Shown here: one piece after another, positions 11,911 to 24,233 of the stretch
Numbering within the stretch: position 1 is the first letter of the stretch
Layout of the letters: the number at the start of each line of letters is the position of its first letter
Assembly: GCF_037893015.1 (NCBI RefSeq)
Contig: NC_133658.1
Coordinates: 283,799,746 to 283,863,745 of the forward strand
DNA length: 64,000 nucleotides
Reading direction: 5' to 3'
Origin: Macrotis lagotis
Lineage: Eukaryota; Chordata; Mammalia; Peramelemorphia; Peramelidae
The notes under the pieces: model-generated
What the model was told of the DNA's origin: nothing
What the model saw: the letters and a program-made list of their open reading frames with translations, nothing else
The model's database searches: none
Translations under genes and position numbers: made by a program

Positions 11911-14900
11911 TCACTCCCATGTTGCTGTTAGGGTGTACAGTGTTTTTCTGGTTCTGCTCATCTCACTCAGCCTCAGTTCATGCAAATCCCTCCAGGCTTC
12001 CCTGAAATCCTGTCCCTCCTGGTTTCTAATAGAACAATAGTGTTCCATGACATACATATACAACAGTTTGCTAAGCCATTCCCGAATTGAAGGACATTTA
12101 CTTGATTTCCAATTCTTTGCCACCACAAACAGGGCTGCTATAAATATTTTTGTACAAGTAATGTTTTTACCATATTTCATCATCTCTTCAGGGTATAGAC
12201 CCAGTAGTGGTATTGCTGGGTCAAAGGCTATGCACATTTTTGTTGCCCTTTGGGCATAGTTCCAAATAGCTCTCCAGAAGGGTTGGATGAGTTCACAGCT
12301 CCACCAACAGTGTAATAGTGTCCCAGATTTCCCACAACCCTTCGAACAATGATCATTATTCTTCCTGGTCATATTGGCCAATCTGAGAGGTGTGAGGTGG
12401 TACCTGAGAGAAGCTTTAATTTGCATTTCTCTAATAATTACTGATTTAGAGCATTTTTCATATGGTTATGGATTGCTTTGATCTCCTCATCTGTAAATTG
12501 CCTTTGCATATCCTTTGGCCATTTGTCAATTGGGGAATGGCTTTTTGTTTTAAAAATATGACTCAGTTCTCTGTATATTTTAGAAATGAGTCCTTTGTCA
12601 GAATTATTAGTTGTAAAGATTGTTTCCCAATTTACTACATTTCTTTTGATCTTGGTTACATTGGTTTTATATGTGCAAAAGCTTTTTAATTTAATATAAT
12701 TGAAATCATCTAATTGGTTTTTGGTGATGTTCTCCAACTCTTTCTTAGTCATAACCTGCTCCAGTTTACATAGGTCTGACAGGTCAACTAATCCTTGATC
12801 TTCTAATTTGCTTATAGTATTGTTTTTTATGTCTAAGTCCAGTAACCATTTGGATCTTATCTTGGTAAAGGGTGTTAGGTGTTGGTCTAATCTAAATTTC
12901 TTCCATACTAACTTCCAATTATCCCAGCAGTTTTTATCAAAGAGGGAGTTTTTATCCCAATGGCTGGACTCTTTGAGTTTATCAAACAGCAGATTACTGT
13001 AATCATCTCCAGCTTTTACACCTAGTCTATTCCACTGATCCACCACTCTATTTCTTAGCCAATACCAAACAGTTTTGATGACTGATGCTTTATATTATAA
13101 TTTTAGATCAGGTAGGGCTAAGCCCCCTTCTTTTGCACTTTTTTTCATTAACTTCCTGGAAATACTTTACTTTTTATTTCTCCATATGAATTTACTTACA
13201 ATTTTTTCTGACTCCTTCAAGTAATTTTTTGGAATTTTGATTGGTAGGGCACTAAACAGCTAGTTTAGTTTTGGTAGAATTGTAATTTTAATTATATTAG
13301 CTCTACCTATCCATGAGCAGTTGATATTTGCCCAGTTATTTAAATCTGATTTAATTTGTGTGAGAAGTGTTTTATAATTGTTTTCAGAAAGATTCTGAGT
13401 TTGTCTTGGCAAATAGACTCCCAAGTATTTTATATTGTCTGAGTTTACTTTAAATGGGATTTCTCTTTTTAGCTCTTCCTGCTGTATCTTGCTAGACATA
13501 TAAAGAAAAGTTGAAGATTTATGAGGGTTTATTTTATAACCTGCAACTTTGCTAAAATTGCTAATTGTTTCCAGTAGTTTTTTGGATGATTTCTTGGGAT
13601 TCTCTAGGTATATCATCATTTTATCTACAAAGAGTGAGACTTTTGTCTCTTCCTTCCCAATTCTAAATCCTTCAATTTCTTTTTCTTCTCTAATTGCTGA
13701 TGCTAACATTTCTAATACAATATTGAATAGTAGTGGTGATAATGGGCACCCTTGTTTCACCCTGATCTTATTGGGAATGCCTCTAGCCTCTCCCCATTGA
13801 ATATAATGCTTGTTGATGGTTTCAGATAGATACTACTAATTATTTTAAGGAACAGTCCATTCATTCCTACACTCTCTAGTGTTTTTAATAGGAATGGATG
13901 CTGTATTTTGTCAAAAGCTTTTTCAGCATCTATTGATATGATCATATGATTTCTGATGGGTTTGTTGTTGATATAATTGAGTATACTAAAAGTTTTCTTA
14001 ATATTGAACCAACCCTGCATTCCTGGAATAAATCCTACTTGATCATAATGTATTATCCTAATAATGACTTGTTGTAGTCATTTTGCTAAGATTTTATTTA
14101 GGATTTTTGTATCTATATTCATCAGGGAAATAGGTCTATAATTTTCTTTCTCTTAACTCTTCCTGGTTTAGGTAACAGTACCATATTGGTTTCATAGAAA
14201 GAGTTAGGCAGAGTTCCATCTTTCCCTATTTTTCCAAAGAGTTTATATAGGATTGGAACCAATTGTTCCTTAAATGTTTGGTAGAATTCACTTGTGAATC
14301 CATCAGGCCCTGGAGATTTATTTTTAGGGAGTTCAATAATGGCTTGTTGAATTTCTTTTTCTGAGATAGGGTTGTTCAGGTATTTAATCTCTTCTTCATT
14401 TAACCTGGTCAATTTATATTTTTGTAAATATTCATCCATTTCACTTAGATTATCAAATTTATTGGCATAAAGTTGGGCAAAATAATTTCAAATCATTACT
14501 TTAATTTCCTCCTCATTGGGGGTGAGTTTACCTTTTTCATTTATAATACTAGCAATTTGGTTTTCTTCTTTCTTTTTTTAAATCAAATTGATGAGAGGTT
14601 TATCAATTTTATTAGTTTTTTCATAATACCAATTTTTGGTTTTATTTATTAATTCAATTTTTTGCTTTCAATTTTATTAATTTCTCCTTTAATTTTTAAA
14701 ATTTCTAATTTTGTATTTGATTAGGGATTTTTGATTTGTTCTTTCTCTAATTTTTTTAGTTGCATATTTAGTTCATTGATTTCCTCTTTCTCCAATTTAT
14801 TCATATAAGCATTTAGAGCTATAATACATCCCCTGAGAGTTGCTTTGAATGAATCCCATAGGTTTTGGTATGTTGTTTCAATATTATCATTATCTCGGAT

Positions 14901-15798
14901 AAAATGGTTAATTCTTTCTGTAAGTTGTTTTTTGGTCCACTCATTTTTTAAGATGAGGTTATTCAGTTTCCTATTTGCTCTGGGTCTATATCTCCTTGGC
15001 CCAGTATTGCATATGACTTTTATTGTATTGTGATCTGAGAAAGATGTAGTCACTATTTCTGCCTTTCTGCAGTTGATCATTAGGTTTTTAACATCCTAGT
15101 ACATGGTCAATTATTGTAAAAGTTCCATGTACTGCAGAGAAATAGGTATATTCCTTTCTATCCCCATTCAGTTTCCTCCATAAGTCTACCATATCTAATT
15201 TTTCTAACAATCTATTTGCTTCCTTAACTTCTTTCTTGTTTATTTTATGATTCGATTTATCTAGATCTGATAGCGGGAGGTTGAGTTCTCCCACTAGTAG
15301 AGTTTTGCTGTCTTTGTCTTCCTGTAGTTCTTTCAGCTTCTCCTCTAAGAATTTGGGTGCTGTCCCACTGGGTGCATATATATTCAATATTGAAATGACT
15401 TTATTGTCTATGGTACCTTTTAGGAGGATAAAGTTTTCTTCCTTATCTCTTTTAACGCTATCTATTTTTGCTGCTGCTTTGTCTGAGATAAGGACTGCTA
15501 CCCCTGCTTTTTTTACTTCATCTGAAGCCAAATATATTCTGCTCCAACCTTTTACCTTTACTTTATATGTATCTCTCTGCTTCAAATGAGTTTCTTGCAA
15601 GCAGCATATTGTAGGATTCTGGTTTTTAATCCACTCTGCTATTTGCTTATGTTTTATGAGAGAGTTCATCCCATTCACATTCAAGGTTATGATAACTAAT
15701 TCTTTATTGCCCTCTGTGCTATCTTCCCTCCTTTTGTATTTTTCCCCTTTTATCCCCCCTTTATCCATATTCCCCAGTATTTTGTTTCTGAATACCAC
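11911..15798 (-). pseudogene. L1 ORF2 (endonuclease/RT), broken in several places
   Basis: The minus-strand ORF2 begins near the ATG at 15798. The endonuclease domain is open for 236 codons (15798-15088), with the start block 'IITLNVNGMNSLIKHKQ', the 'CCLQETHL' catalytic-site motif and 'ILNIYAPSG'. Further open blocks are 15080-14721, 14439-14122 (a '[16 protein letters not shown]' RT motif), 14020-13757, 13760-13260 (RT core), 13046-12438 and 12426-11911 (C-terminal Cys block, 'KGCGKSGTLLHCWWSCEL'). The RT active-site segment reads FVDKMM where FADD or FVDD is expected, so the second catalytic aspartate is lost. Frame changes between blocks confirm it is dead. Confidence 0.88.
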
Positions 15799-16414
15799 CC
15801 ACTTCAGTGTGTTTGCCCTCCTATATCACACCCTCCCCTTTCTTTCCCCTTTCCCTCTTTCCCTTTTCCCTTCCCTTCCTTTTGTTATTTCCCACCTTTT
15901 CCCCCACTCCCCTTCCCTTTCTCTGTCCCCCCTCCCCTTTTCCCCTTTAAATACTTGAAAGGTTAGATGTTTTATAATTTAACTGAGTATGTGTAGGTTG
16001 ACTTTAAGCCAAGTCTGATGAGAAGAAGATTCAGGTGTTACTACTCTGCTCCCTTCTTCCCCTCTATTACCATAGGTTTTTTGGTACCTCTTAGTGTAAT
16101 GAGATTTACCCCATTCACTCCCCTCCCTTCTCCAGTCTCTTTCCTGTCCCCTTTTTAAGGATGTAGTGTTTTTTAGATCATTCTATCTAAGTCATATAAA
16201 ATTCTGAGTGTCTGTCCCTTCTAATTCAGTATATTCTATTGAATAGAGTCAAAATTCCTGAGAGTTATTAGGGTCTTTCTCCCAAGTGGGGTTAAAGCCA
16301 GTTACATCTCTTTAGATAGCAGTCTCACAGATAGGTCATGAATGTCCATCATTTCTGGCTAGGTATATTCTCCCTGTTGGAATTACAATTCTCAAGATTT
16401 ATGAGAATCGTCCT

Positions 16415-16434
16415 CCCCCCCCCCCCCCCCCCCC
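16415..16434 (-). repeat. G20 homopolymer in the L1 ORF1-ORF2 spacer
   Basis: Twenty consecutive C on the plus strand, which is G20 in the sense strand of the L1. The plus-strand copy at 4389 has no such run at the corresponding place (about 6180). The tract could form a G-quadruplex in the L1 RNA or DNA. Confidence 0.95.
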
Positions 16435-16499
16435 ATGCTGGGATATAGCCAGTTTCATCTTACTGGATTGCATTTTTTTTCCCTTTTACACCACCATTT

Positions 16500-17618
16500 T
16501 TTTTACCTTTTCATGTGTCTCTTGAACCTCCTGTTTGATGTCCAAATTTTCTGTTTAGCTCTGGTCTTTTCATCTGAAATTTTTGGAATTCTTCCATTTT
16601 GTTAAATGTCTATCTTTTTCCCTGGAAAAGAAGGCTCAGCTTTATGGGAAAGTAGATTCTTGGCTGCATTCGAAGCTCCCATGCACTTCAAAATATCTCA
16701 TTCCAGGCCCTTAGATCCCTTAATATTGATGCAGTCAGGTCCTGCATGATCCTTACAGTGGCTCCTTAATATTTAAATTGTTTCTTTCTGGCTTCTTGCA
16801 GGATTTTCTCTTTTATCTTTTAGTTCTGGAGTTTGGCCACAACATTCCTTGGTGTTATCATTTTAGAATCTTTTTCTGATGGGGATCGATGTACTCTTTC
16901 AATAACGACTTTGCCCTCTGATTCCATGATATCAGGGCAGTTTTCCTTCACTAGATCCTGTAATATTAAATCCATGCTTTTTTTCTCTTTAATGTTTTCA
17001 GGAAGTCCTATAATTTTCAGGTTGCTCCTCCTCGATCTGTTCTCGAGGTCAGTGGTTTTCTTGTTGAGGTATTTTACATTTGCTTCTATTTTTTGATTTT
17101 GTTTTACTGACTCTTGCTGTCTCATGGAGTCATTAGTTTCTGTAGACTCCATTCTTTTTTGGGGGGAGGAGTTTTCTTCATTAACCTTTTGCAACTCCTT
17201 TTCCAATTGGTCAATTCTTCTTTTGAAAGAGCTTTCCATTTGACCAATTGATGTATTTAGAGAATTAATTTCTTTTTTCCATTTGCCCATTTGAAGATCT
17301 GAGAGATTTATTCTCATTTTGTATTTGTCCAATTGTACTTTCGAAGGTTTTGTTTTCTTGTTGCAAGGTATTAATTGTCTCTCCCAAATTTTCCAATTGA
17401 TTTTTAAACTCCTTCCTTATGTCTTCAAGGAATTTTTTCTGTGCTGAAGACCAGATTGTATTCTCCTCAGAGGTTCCAGGTCTATCTGAGTTAGGGTCTT
17501 TCCCTTCCAAGAATTTTTCTATGGATCCACCTTTCCACTGACCCTTCTTCATTTTGTAAGACCTGAGTTGGGGAGGGATTGGTTCCTGGGGCTTGGAATC
17601 GCTAAAGGCTTTACTCAC
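16500..17618 (-). pseudogene. L1 ORF1, frameshifted
   Basis: The minus-strand ORF1 starts at or just above 17618. The first 117 codons (17618-17265) hold a Glu/Lys-rich head and the beginning of a coiled coil. A frame change near 17300 leads to a second block, 17332-16820, with the rest of the coiled coil and the RRM-like region ('RRSNLKIIGLPENIKEKKS' at about 17035-16980, 'GKVVIERVHR'). A stop just after 16820 interrupts the C-terminal domain, whose traces run to about 16500. ORF1p would bind L1 RNA in trimers, but this copy cannot make the full protein. Confidence 0.82.
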
Positions 17619-18303
17619 TGAGTTCTGTTTCTCTGGCTAGCCAGTAGGAGGTGCTGGTTGCTTTCTCTGGAGTGTCTGTGACCTTGGTTGAGGCCTTCTC
17701 CCTTTTCTTGAAGGGAGGAGTTGATGCTATTGAATTCTTTTACCTTCAATCAATGGTGGGCTTTACCCTTGCCTGAGGTCATTCCTTAGCTGGGCTGGTT
17801 CTTCTGCTCACACACCTGGGCCTGAGGCAGAAGTAGTTTGCATTTGTTTGTAAGGGAAGATGTCTGAGTTGTAATGGAACTCAGACCTGAGTAGCCCAGG
17901 GATGGTGTCCACAGCTCTTCTGCTCCAGAACTCTCCACCTAGTCCTGTCCAGGATCTCCTGGGGGATATCTCCAACACCAGTGCCTCTGCTCTCCTGCCG
18001 AGTCATGCCCCTGTGGTCCAGCCCCACCACTGATCCAGCAAGTCAGGCTCTTGGGCCCACAGACTCCTGGTTCCAATTCACCTGTTGATCTGGCTGATCC
18101 GGGGCTGATCCTCCCTCTGAGCCCAGACTCACCCACCCGAATTCGGCCAAAGCTGCTGCTGGAGACAAATCCTGAGGTAGATATTCTTTCTCCTGGCTTT
18201 TCTTTTTGGGTTTTGTGGGTTGGATTTCTTTTAAGAGGTTTGTTTCATGTGATATATGGGGAAGAGATCAGGAGACTTTAGAACTGTGCCTATCTTCTCT
18301 CTA

Positions 18304-18320
18304 CCATCTTGGCCGGAAGT
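18304..18320 (-). promoter_or_regulatory. ETS-like and YY1-like sites at the L1 5' terminus
   Basis: Read in L1 sense, ACTTCCGG (18320-18313) is an ETS-family core, followed directly by CCAAGATGG (18312-18304), a YY1-type core. In primate L1 a YY1 site near the 5' end sets transcription start, so the same role here is an inference by analogy. The second young L1 retains a related but mutated version at about 59112-59131. Confidence 0.5.
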
Positions 18321-18337
18321 CCAGAATAGCCATCTTT

Positions 18338-18667
18338 AATGAATTCAAAAGGATGTCACATGGATGCCAGGGTTCAATTTGTTCTCTTTTACTCTAGGGA
18401 ATAGACTAAAGAGATTCAAGTTTCAGAAAGGAAAGGAACTTCATTGTCTTACCTTTACTTGCCTTTTGATATAATTTAGCAAATTGTCATGTTGATACAG
18501 CTAGGAAATTCAAATACAAATTGAAAAGTCAGAAAATTTTTAGTTTAGTTATTTACTCCCCCTCCACACACAGACACAAGAAGGTAAGAGTCTGTTAAGG
18601 AAGTCATAACAGAACATTTTGTATAAGAAGGTGTGGTAGGAGAGAGGGGTCGGAGCCATGCTGGCAG
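18338..18667. other. Intergenic stretch, nothing recognised
   Basis: Low-complexity AT-rich DNA between the L1 target site and the next L1 fragment. No open frame, RNA gene or repeat could be named. Confidence 0.4.
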
Positions 18668-18950
18668 CATTAGTGTTGCAGTTTTTCCACATCTTCAACA
18701 TTTATCATTTTCCTTTTTTGTAATATTAGCCAATCTGATAAATATGAGGTGGTACCTCCCTGTTGTTTTAATATGTATTTCTCTAACCAATAGTGATTTC
18801 AAGCATGTTTTTCCTATCACTATAGATACTTTTGATTTCTTCATTTGGAAACTGTTTATTCATATCCTTTGACCATTTATCAATTGAGAAGTGACTTATA
18901 TTTGAAAAATATGACTCAGTTATCTATATATTGAGAAATAATAGCCAAAT
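18668..18950 (-). mobile_element. L1 ORF2 C-terminal fragment, minus
   Basis: This matches the ORF2 C-terminal coding region seen at 12270-12600 (the 'TTGCAGTTTTTCCACATC' and 'ATATCCTTTGACCATTTATC' types). It is a short diverged relic and has no visible target duplication. Confidence 0.7.
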
Positions 18951-20570
18951 AACTTTAGATGGAACTTTCTCTTTACTAAAGACAAGTACTTCAGAACCTT
19001 CATATATTTTGATATTGTATTTTCCTAAAACAGTTTAACTCATAATGTAGAACATCCAAAAAACATCCCAAAAAACTGTGTTCCTAACAGCATAAACAGC
19101 ATCATAAACAAGATTATGAATTTGAAGCATTAAAAAACCTATTTCTAGACATCTCAATTCAGTTGAATATATCTCTAAATTACACAAAAAATCATTCTGA
19201 ACAAATTTAAGTGGAATTTATATTAACTGATCTATAAACTTTCACATTTGAATTGGGTGTGCTAGGTATTGCTCTTATGTTTAAACATTATAGAATTTAT
19301 ACCAAATTATAAGCAATATTGAAACAATATTATAGACATGTCAAATATCTTATCAGTTAAAACAATGAAGAAATTTTTGTGTCCTGTAATCTAAACAAAT
19401 TAAAATGCTCTTAACACTGAATTTACAATCTAATAACATCCAATTACAAGAGAATCTATTTTTCTACGTATATTGCTATTACTCAAGTTTTACAATCTAT
19501 GTATGTGTTTAATTTTACATTACCATACTAGGAAATAAGTATAAAACTTTACCATATCTGAATTCACACCTGTTACCTATCAGGTTAGCTTTAAGTGTGC
19601 TGGGACAAATATTATAAGATTCCAATTGGAGGACTGGTTTGTGACCCAGGTAAAAAGGACCTAAGGAATTTGATGTGATGCTGGCAGGGTTTGGCCTGTT
19701 TACCCCAGGCAGAAAACATTAAGAGTTTTTACAGAAAGAGCTAATTTTATAATTCTCAATTTGAACAATACAAAGAAATATTTATGTTACAAAAAACAAT
19801 CACAGATTACAATGACCAATGCTTATAGAGTGTTAGATATATAATATGGGCAAAACTCAAGGCTGAGCACTTTATAGATAATACTGAAAGAAGGGTAGAT
19901 GTGACTACCAGAAGCTAATCTAACTTTCCTTGTACGAGACCAAAGTCAAAGTTTTCAGAAATTCTTAGTGCAATATGGTATAATGGGTAATATTTGATTT
20001 TTTTTCTTTTTTGCAATTTCAAGCTTTCAACTAACACAAAATCACTGTCCTTAAACTTGAACCTGTGCCTAAGATCTAATGGAACTAAAAGTTGAACTCT
20101 TAAAAATATTGACAGCTTACTCAGTTGTTAATCTACTACAAAAAGCCAGCCCTGAGTTTTAGATTAAACTGTAAGTTAGTTTAGTTTTCAGGAATCTGTC
20201 TTTTACAGGAGAGGAAATTTTAAAGTGTCTTTGTTATACCAATTTCACAGAAAAAAAACTATTGTCTCCTATATTTCTAAAGTGTTTTTAGATAACATGT
20301 TTACACCAGTTATTTAACAATTAAGTCCATAAGCCAAAAGAATTAAAGGGAAGTTCATTTTATTAAGAATATTTCTAATGCAGTGAATTATTGAATTAAT
20401 GCTTGGAATTATCTTTATATACATTACAAATCTAATAACTGAATTAATGACTTCAAATCACACCACTCCTAAAGTTTCCTGATCCATCCATTTTCCCAAT
20501 TTGATTTAATACCAAATATTATAATAAATTCTAGAGAGACACATTTCCACTTAAAATAAGATCATAATAA
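18951..20570. other. AT-rich intergenic DNA
   Basis: About 1.6 kb without long frames or recognisable repeats. Nothing in it could be assigned. It ends at the left target duplication of the EWSR1 retrocopy. Confidence 0.4.
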
Positions 20571-20580
20571 ATTCAATTAT

Positions 20581-20621
20581 AGAGGGCAAGTGACTGAGGG
20601 AGAGGGAGAGAAAGAGAAAGA

Positions 20622-20667
<46 letters not shown>

Positions 20668-22319
20668 TTGAGAGAACTAGGAGGAAGAAGGAGAGAAAAT
20701 GGCATCCATGGACGATAGTACCTACAGTCAAGCTGCAGCCCAGCAGGGCTATAGTGCTTATGCAGCCCAGCCAGCTAAGACCACCCAAGCATATGGACAG
20801 CAAAGTTATGGAACCTATAGGCAGCCTATTGATGTCAGCTATACACAGGCTCAGACAACTGCAACTATGGGCAGACTGCTTATGAAACCTCTTATGGATA
20901 GCCTCCAACAGTTTACACTACACCAAATGCACCTCAAGCTTAAAGTTAGCCCATGCAAGGCTAGGGAATGGGGGCCTATGACACCACCACTGTTACAGTC
21001 ACAACCACCCAAGCATCCTATGCAACCCAGTCTGCCTATGACACTCAGCCTGCTTCTCCCACCTATGGGCAGCAGCCATTCACTCTCACCTGTGAGACCC
21101 CAGGATGGTAGCAAGCCTGCTGGGCCTAGTCAGCCTCAATCTAGTACAATCTAGTACAGCAGGCTACAGCCAGCCCAGCCTAGGATATCGACAGAGCAAC
21201 TACAGTTACCCACAGGTGCCTGCCAGCTACCCCATGCAGCCAGTCACCACACCTCCATCCTATCCTCCAACCAGATTTTTCTCTACCCAGTTACAATCAG
21301 AGCAGTTACTCCCAGCAGAATACCTATGGGGCAGCAGAGCAGCTATGGACAGCAGAGTTACTATAGTCAACAGAGCAACTATGGGCAGCACCACCCTACT
21401 AGTTATCCCCCCCAAACTGGATCCTAAAGCCAGATTCTAAGTCAATATAGGCAACTGAGCAGCAGCTACAGACAGCAGAGTGTGTTCCGGCAGGACCATT
21501 CCAGTAGCATGGGTATATATGGGCAGGAGTCTGGAGGCTTTTCCGAACCTGGAGAAAACCAGAGCATAAGTGACCCTGATAACCGGGGCAGGGGAAGAGG
21601 GGGATTTGATTGTGGAGGCATGAGCAGAGATAGGCAAGGAGGAGGGAGACTGTGGAATGGGTGCTGGTGTTCGAAGTGGCTTCAATAAGCCAGGTGGACC
21701 TATAGAAGAAGGACCACACCTTGACTTAGCCATGAGAGGTTGGAGAGGCGGCCTCAAGGACCGTGGAGGTTCCAGCGGTATGTTCAGAGGAGGCCGAGGG
21801 GAAGATCAGGAGTCTTTGGTGGAGGAAGAAGAGGAGGACCTGGAGGTCCCCCTGGACCTCTCATGGAGCAAATGGAAGGCAGAAAAAGAGGCCATGGAGG
21901 TCCTGGAAAGATGGATAAAGGCAAGCACCACCAGGAGCATAGAGACTGGCCCTACTGGATGCAGAAACCCCACAGAGCTGCATTTACTACCAGATTTATT
22001 TTTTAAACCAGAAAATGTTTTAAATTCATAATTTCATATTTATAATGTTGGCCACAACAGTATGATTATTCCTTTTCTATACTTTAGTATTTTTCACCAT
22101 TTGTGTAGAAACATTAAAACAAGTTAAATGGTAGTGTCCTGAGTTTCTTTTCCTTCTTTTAAGATGGCTGTTTAACGAAGACTAATAAACCAATGAGAAA
22201 ACATTGTTGTGAGCATGCTCAAATATCATTGTGTGGAGACCCCGGGGGAGTACTAACTGTAGCAATGTTAATGGTTGTGATTTTTTAAAAATAAAATTCC
22301 AAGTGTTTATAATGTAAAA
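20581..22319 (+). pseudogene. EWSR1P: EWSR1 processed pseudogene lacking RRM and zinc finger
   Basis: An intronless retrocopy of EWSR1, the FET-family RNA-binding and transcription protein. A GA-rich 5' UTR leads to the start ATG at 20699 and an SYGQ-rich region ('YSTYSQAAAQQGYSAY'-like). The RGG region is followed by the mRNA 3' UTR to an AATAAA at 22290-22295 and an A run. The flanks share a probable target duplication, ATTCAATTAT (20571-20580) and AATCAATTAT (22320-22329). A 1-base deletion near 20865, a 10-base duplication near 21150 and further stops break the frame. Near 21733 the sequence jumps from the '...EGPDLDL'-type segment straight to the C-terminal RGG box, removing the RRM and RanBP2-type zinc finger. 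The normal stop codon is TGG at 21956-21958. FUS and TAF15 fit less well. Confidence 0.92.
20598..20666 (+). repeat. (GA)n microsatellite in the EWSR1 retrocopy 5' UTR
   Basis: Imperfect then perfect GA dinucleotide run, just upstream of the conserved EWSR1 leader segment GTTGAGAGAACTAGGAGGAAG. It is probably an expanded form of the GA-rich parent leader. Confidence 0.85.
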
Positions 22320-22329
22320 AATCAATTAT

Positions 22330-23494
22330 GCCTGGTTCTATTTTCCAAAAAATATCACAGAATTTCAAATTTATAATTTCTATTATTTAGTATTATATTT
22401 TACACAAAAACTTTATTACAAGCATTTCTTATTAGGGGTTTATTATTTACAAATGATCCACTACCAAAGATTTTTAAAGTGATAGTAATCTACCCCAATT
22501 ATCATACTAAAGAACTTATTACTTATCAAATTTCTCTTAGCCCAATATAATTTTCCCTATTGTTTTCAAATCAAATTATAATTTTCATTACTACTCTAGC
22601 TCTCAATTTTCTTACTCAAATTCAAACTTTCTCATGCCTCTCAACATGCTCAAATCTTCTCTTTATTTTTATATATCTTTCTGATTTTTGGAAAACCCCA
22701 ATATTTTTATTTACCCTCCATCTTTTCCCCTAAAACTTTATCTCTCTCTCAAAAACTTGCTCAAATCGTACATTTCAATCATTTTCCAGACTGAATAATT
22801 CCGTCATAATTTTAGCACATAATTTCAGTACAGGTTTAGTAAAATTGGTGTCTTACTACAATCTTACTTTCCCAAGATGTAGAGTTAATTTCAGTCTTGG
22901 TGATTTTCTTCATTAATTTATCCATCACAATTATGCTCTTGTTTGATTATTGCAATTTAGGTGTTTTCTAGTAGCTAAAGAGCTCCAAAATCTCTCATTC
23001 TTTGAAAAGGAGATAGAAAGGTATACTGTATATTGCTAGTACCACTATAGGAAGAAATTTATGGGACAAATCCCTTTTTAAAAAAATCCATTAAAAAATT
23101 TCTTTTAGTAATTGTTGATGCAGAGAATTGAAGGTCTGGGCTCTCCCAGCTATGTTAACAGGTTATCTGTTATATTGTCTACAGAGATCAACTCAAAGTA
23201 GTTTTCTAAATTAAATTATATTTTCTACTCTTTTCTGCTTACTTCTAATTTTTCAGAATCTGGAGAGAGTTAATACTTTGTAATTCATAAGTCAAAAGAG
23301 TCGTATTTTTCATTTATTACCAACAATTCTTATTCAAATAACTTTTTACACAGGTAATATTTAAACAGTAAACATTTTAAAAAATTCTGAAATTCTAGAG
23401 TGATTGCATTTAAGGTCTATATCAAATGAAATCTATAACCTACTATGATGAAAGTGTGCCTTAAAGGGCAAAAATTTATTTTGCAGTTTTAAAC
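22330..23494. other. AT-rich intergenic DNA
   Basis: No gene, RNA or repeat recognised. Composition is strongly AT-rich with C/T-rich patches at 22600-22760. Confidence 0.4.
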
Positions 23495-23640
23495 ACATTT
23501 CCCTGATGTCAGATTGTTGTCATTCTCAAAAAGGACAAATGACATAATGAGGGTAACATCCTGACTTGTGAGTGAACTGCAAAGCTGAGTAAAAGCATCA
23601 CTCTGAACCTCTCCTCCGGTATCATTGGAGTACATAATAT
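23495..23640 (-). mobile_element. Partial composite SINE (non-tRNA half), minus
   Basis: The 'TTGTTGTCATTCTCAAAAAG' and 'CCTGACTTGTGAGTGAA' blocks are shared with the elements at 25078, 29400 and 48968. Only the far half of that composite SINE is present. Confidence 0.65.
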
Positions 23641-23654
23641 AAAAGTAATATAAT

Positions 23655-23730
23655 CATAAAAATAATAATAATAATAATATAAATATATAACAATAACAAC
23701 AACAACAACAATAATAATAATAATAATATA
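23655..23730. repeat. (ATA/ACA)n trinucleotide microsatellite
   Basis: Runs of AATAAT, ACAACA and AATAAT trinucleotides. It may have grown from the A-rich tail of a neighbouring SINE. Confidence 0.8.
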
Positions 23731-24087
23731 AAAGCAATATAAAAGTCGAGGTGACTCTTGATGGTCCCCTGTTGTCAGATAGCGAGTGGGCAAAGACAGT
23801 TCCTTCGACTTAAATTGAATATTGCCTAGTAACTTTAGTTTGGGGATCCAATTAAACCTAGAGTAAATATTCACTACGAAAATGGTGAAAGGAATGTGTG
23901 AAGAGCCACTTAGGGTTTCTCCAGTTCTTTTTCCCTTATTCCTTTCTCCTGTCTAAAAAAAACATACTGAAGCAACCAAAATATCCATTTTAGTAATATT
24001 TGTAACAATGAGTAGATTAAAGGGTCTAGTTTTGCAAATAAATTAGCACTTTTGCATAGTCTATTGTTTGGTATAAAGAGAAGAGCC

Positions 24088-24233
24088 AGAGCAGCTAGGT
24101 GGTGCAGTGGATAGAGCACTAGCCCTGGAGTCAGGAGTAGCTGAGTTCAAATCCAGCCTCAGACACTTAATAATTACCAAGCTGTGTGGCCTTAGGCAAG
24201 TCACTTAACCCCCATTGCCTAGCAAAAAAAAAA
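24088..24233 (+). mobile_element. tRNA-derived SINE (WSINE1-like), plus
   Basis: Complete head-to-tail copy with an A-rich end. Box B-like sequence GAGTTCAAATCC is intact. Confidence 0.85.

Larger units (their letters stand above)
11542..18322 (-). mobile_element. Full-length L1 LINE, minus strand, inactive
   Basis: A complete 6.78-kb L1. The A-rich 3' end is at 11542 and the 5' terminus at 18322 reads, on the minus strand, GGACTTCCGGCCAAGATGG. It is flanked by a 15-bp target duplication with one mismatch, AGAATAGTCATCTTT (11527-11541) and AGAATAGCCATCTTT (18323-18337). The GC-rich 5' UTR occupies about 17620-18322, ORF1 about 17618-16500, a spacer with a G20 run about 16500-15800, ORF2 15798-11911 and the 3' UTR about 11910-11542. 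Long open segments survive but both ORFs are broken. It is the best-preserved L1 in the window. Confidence 0.93.

Noticed and set aside
20573-20908. Minus-strand Leu/Ser-rich frame
   Set aside because: Translation of the GA microsatellite and the antisense of the EWSR1 copy.
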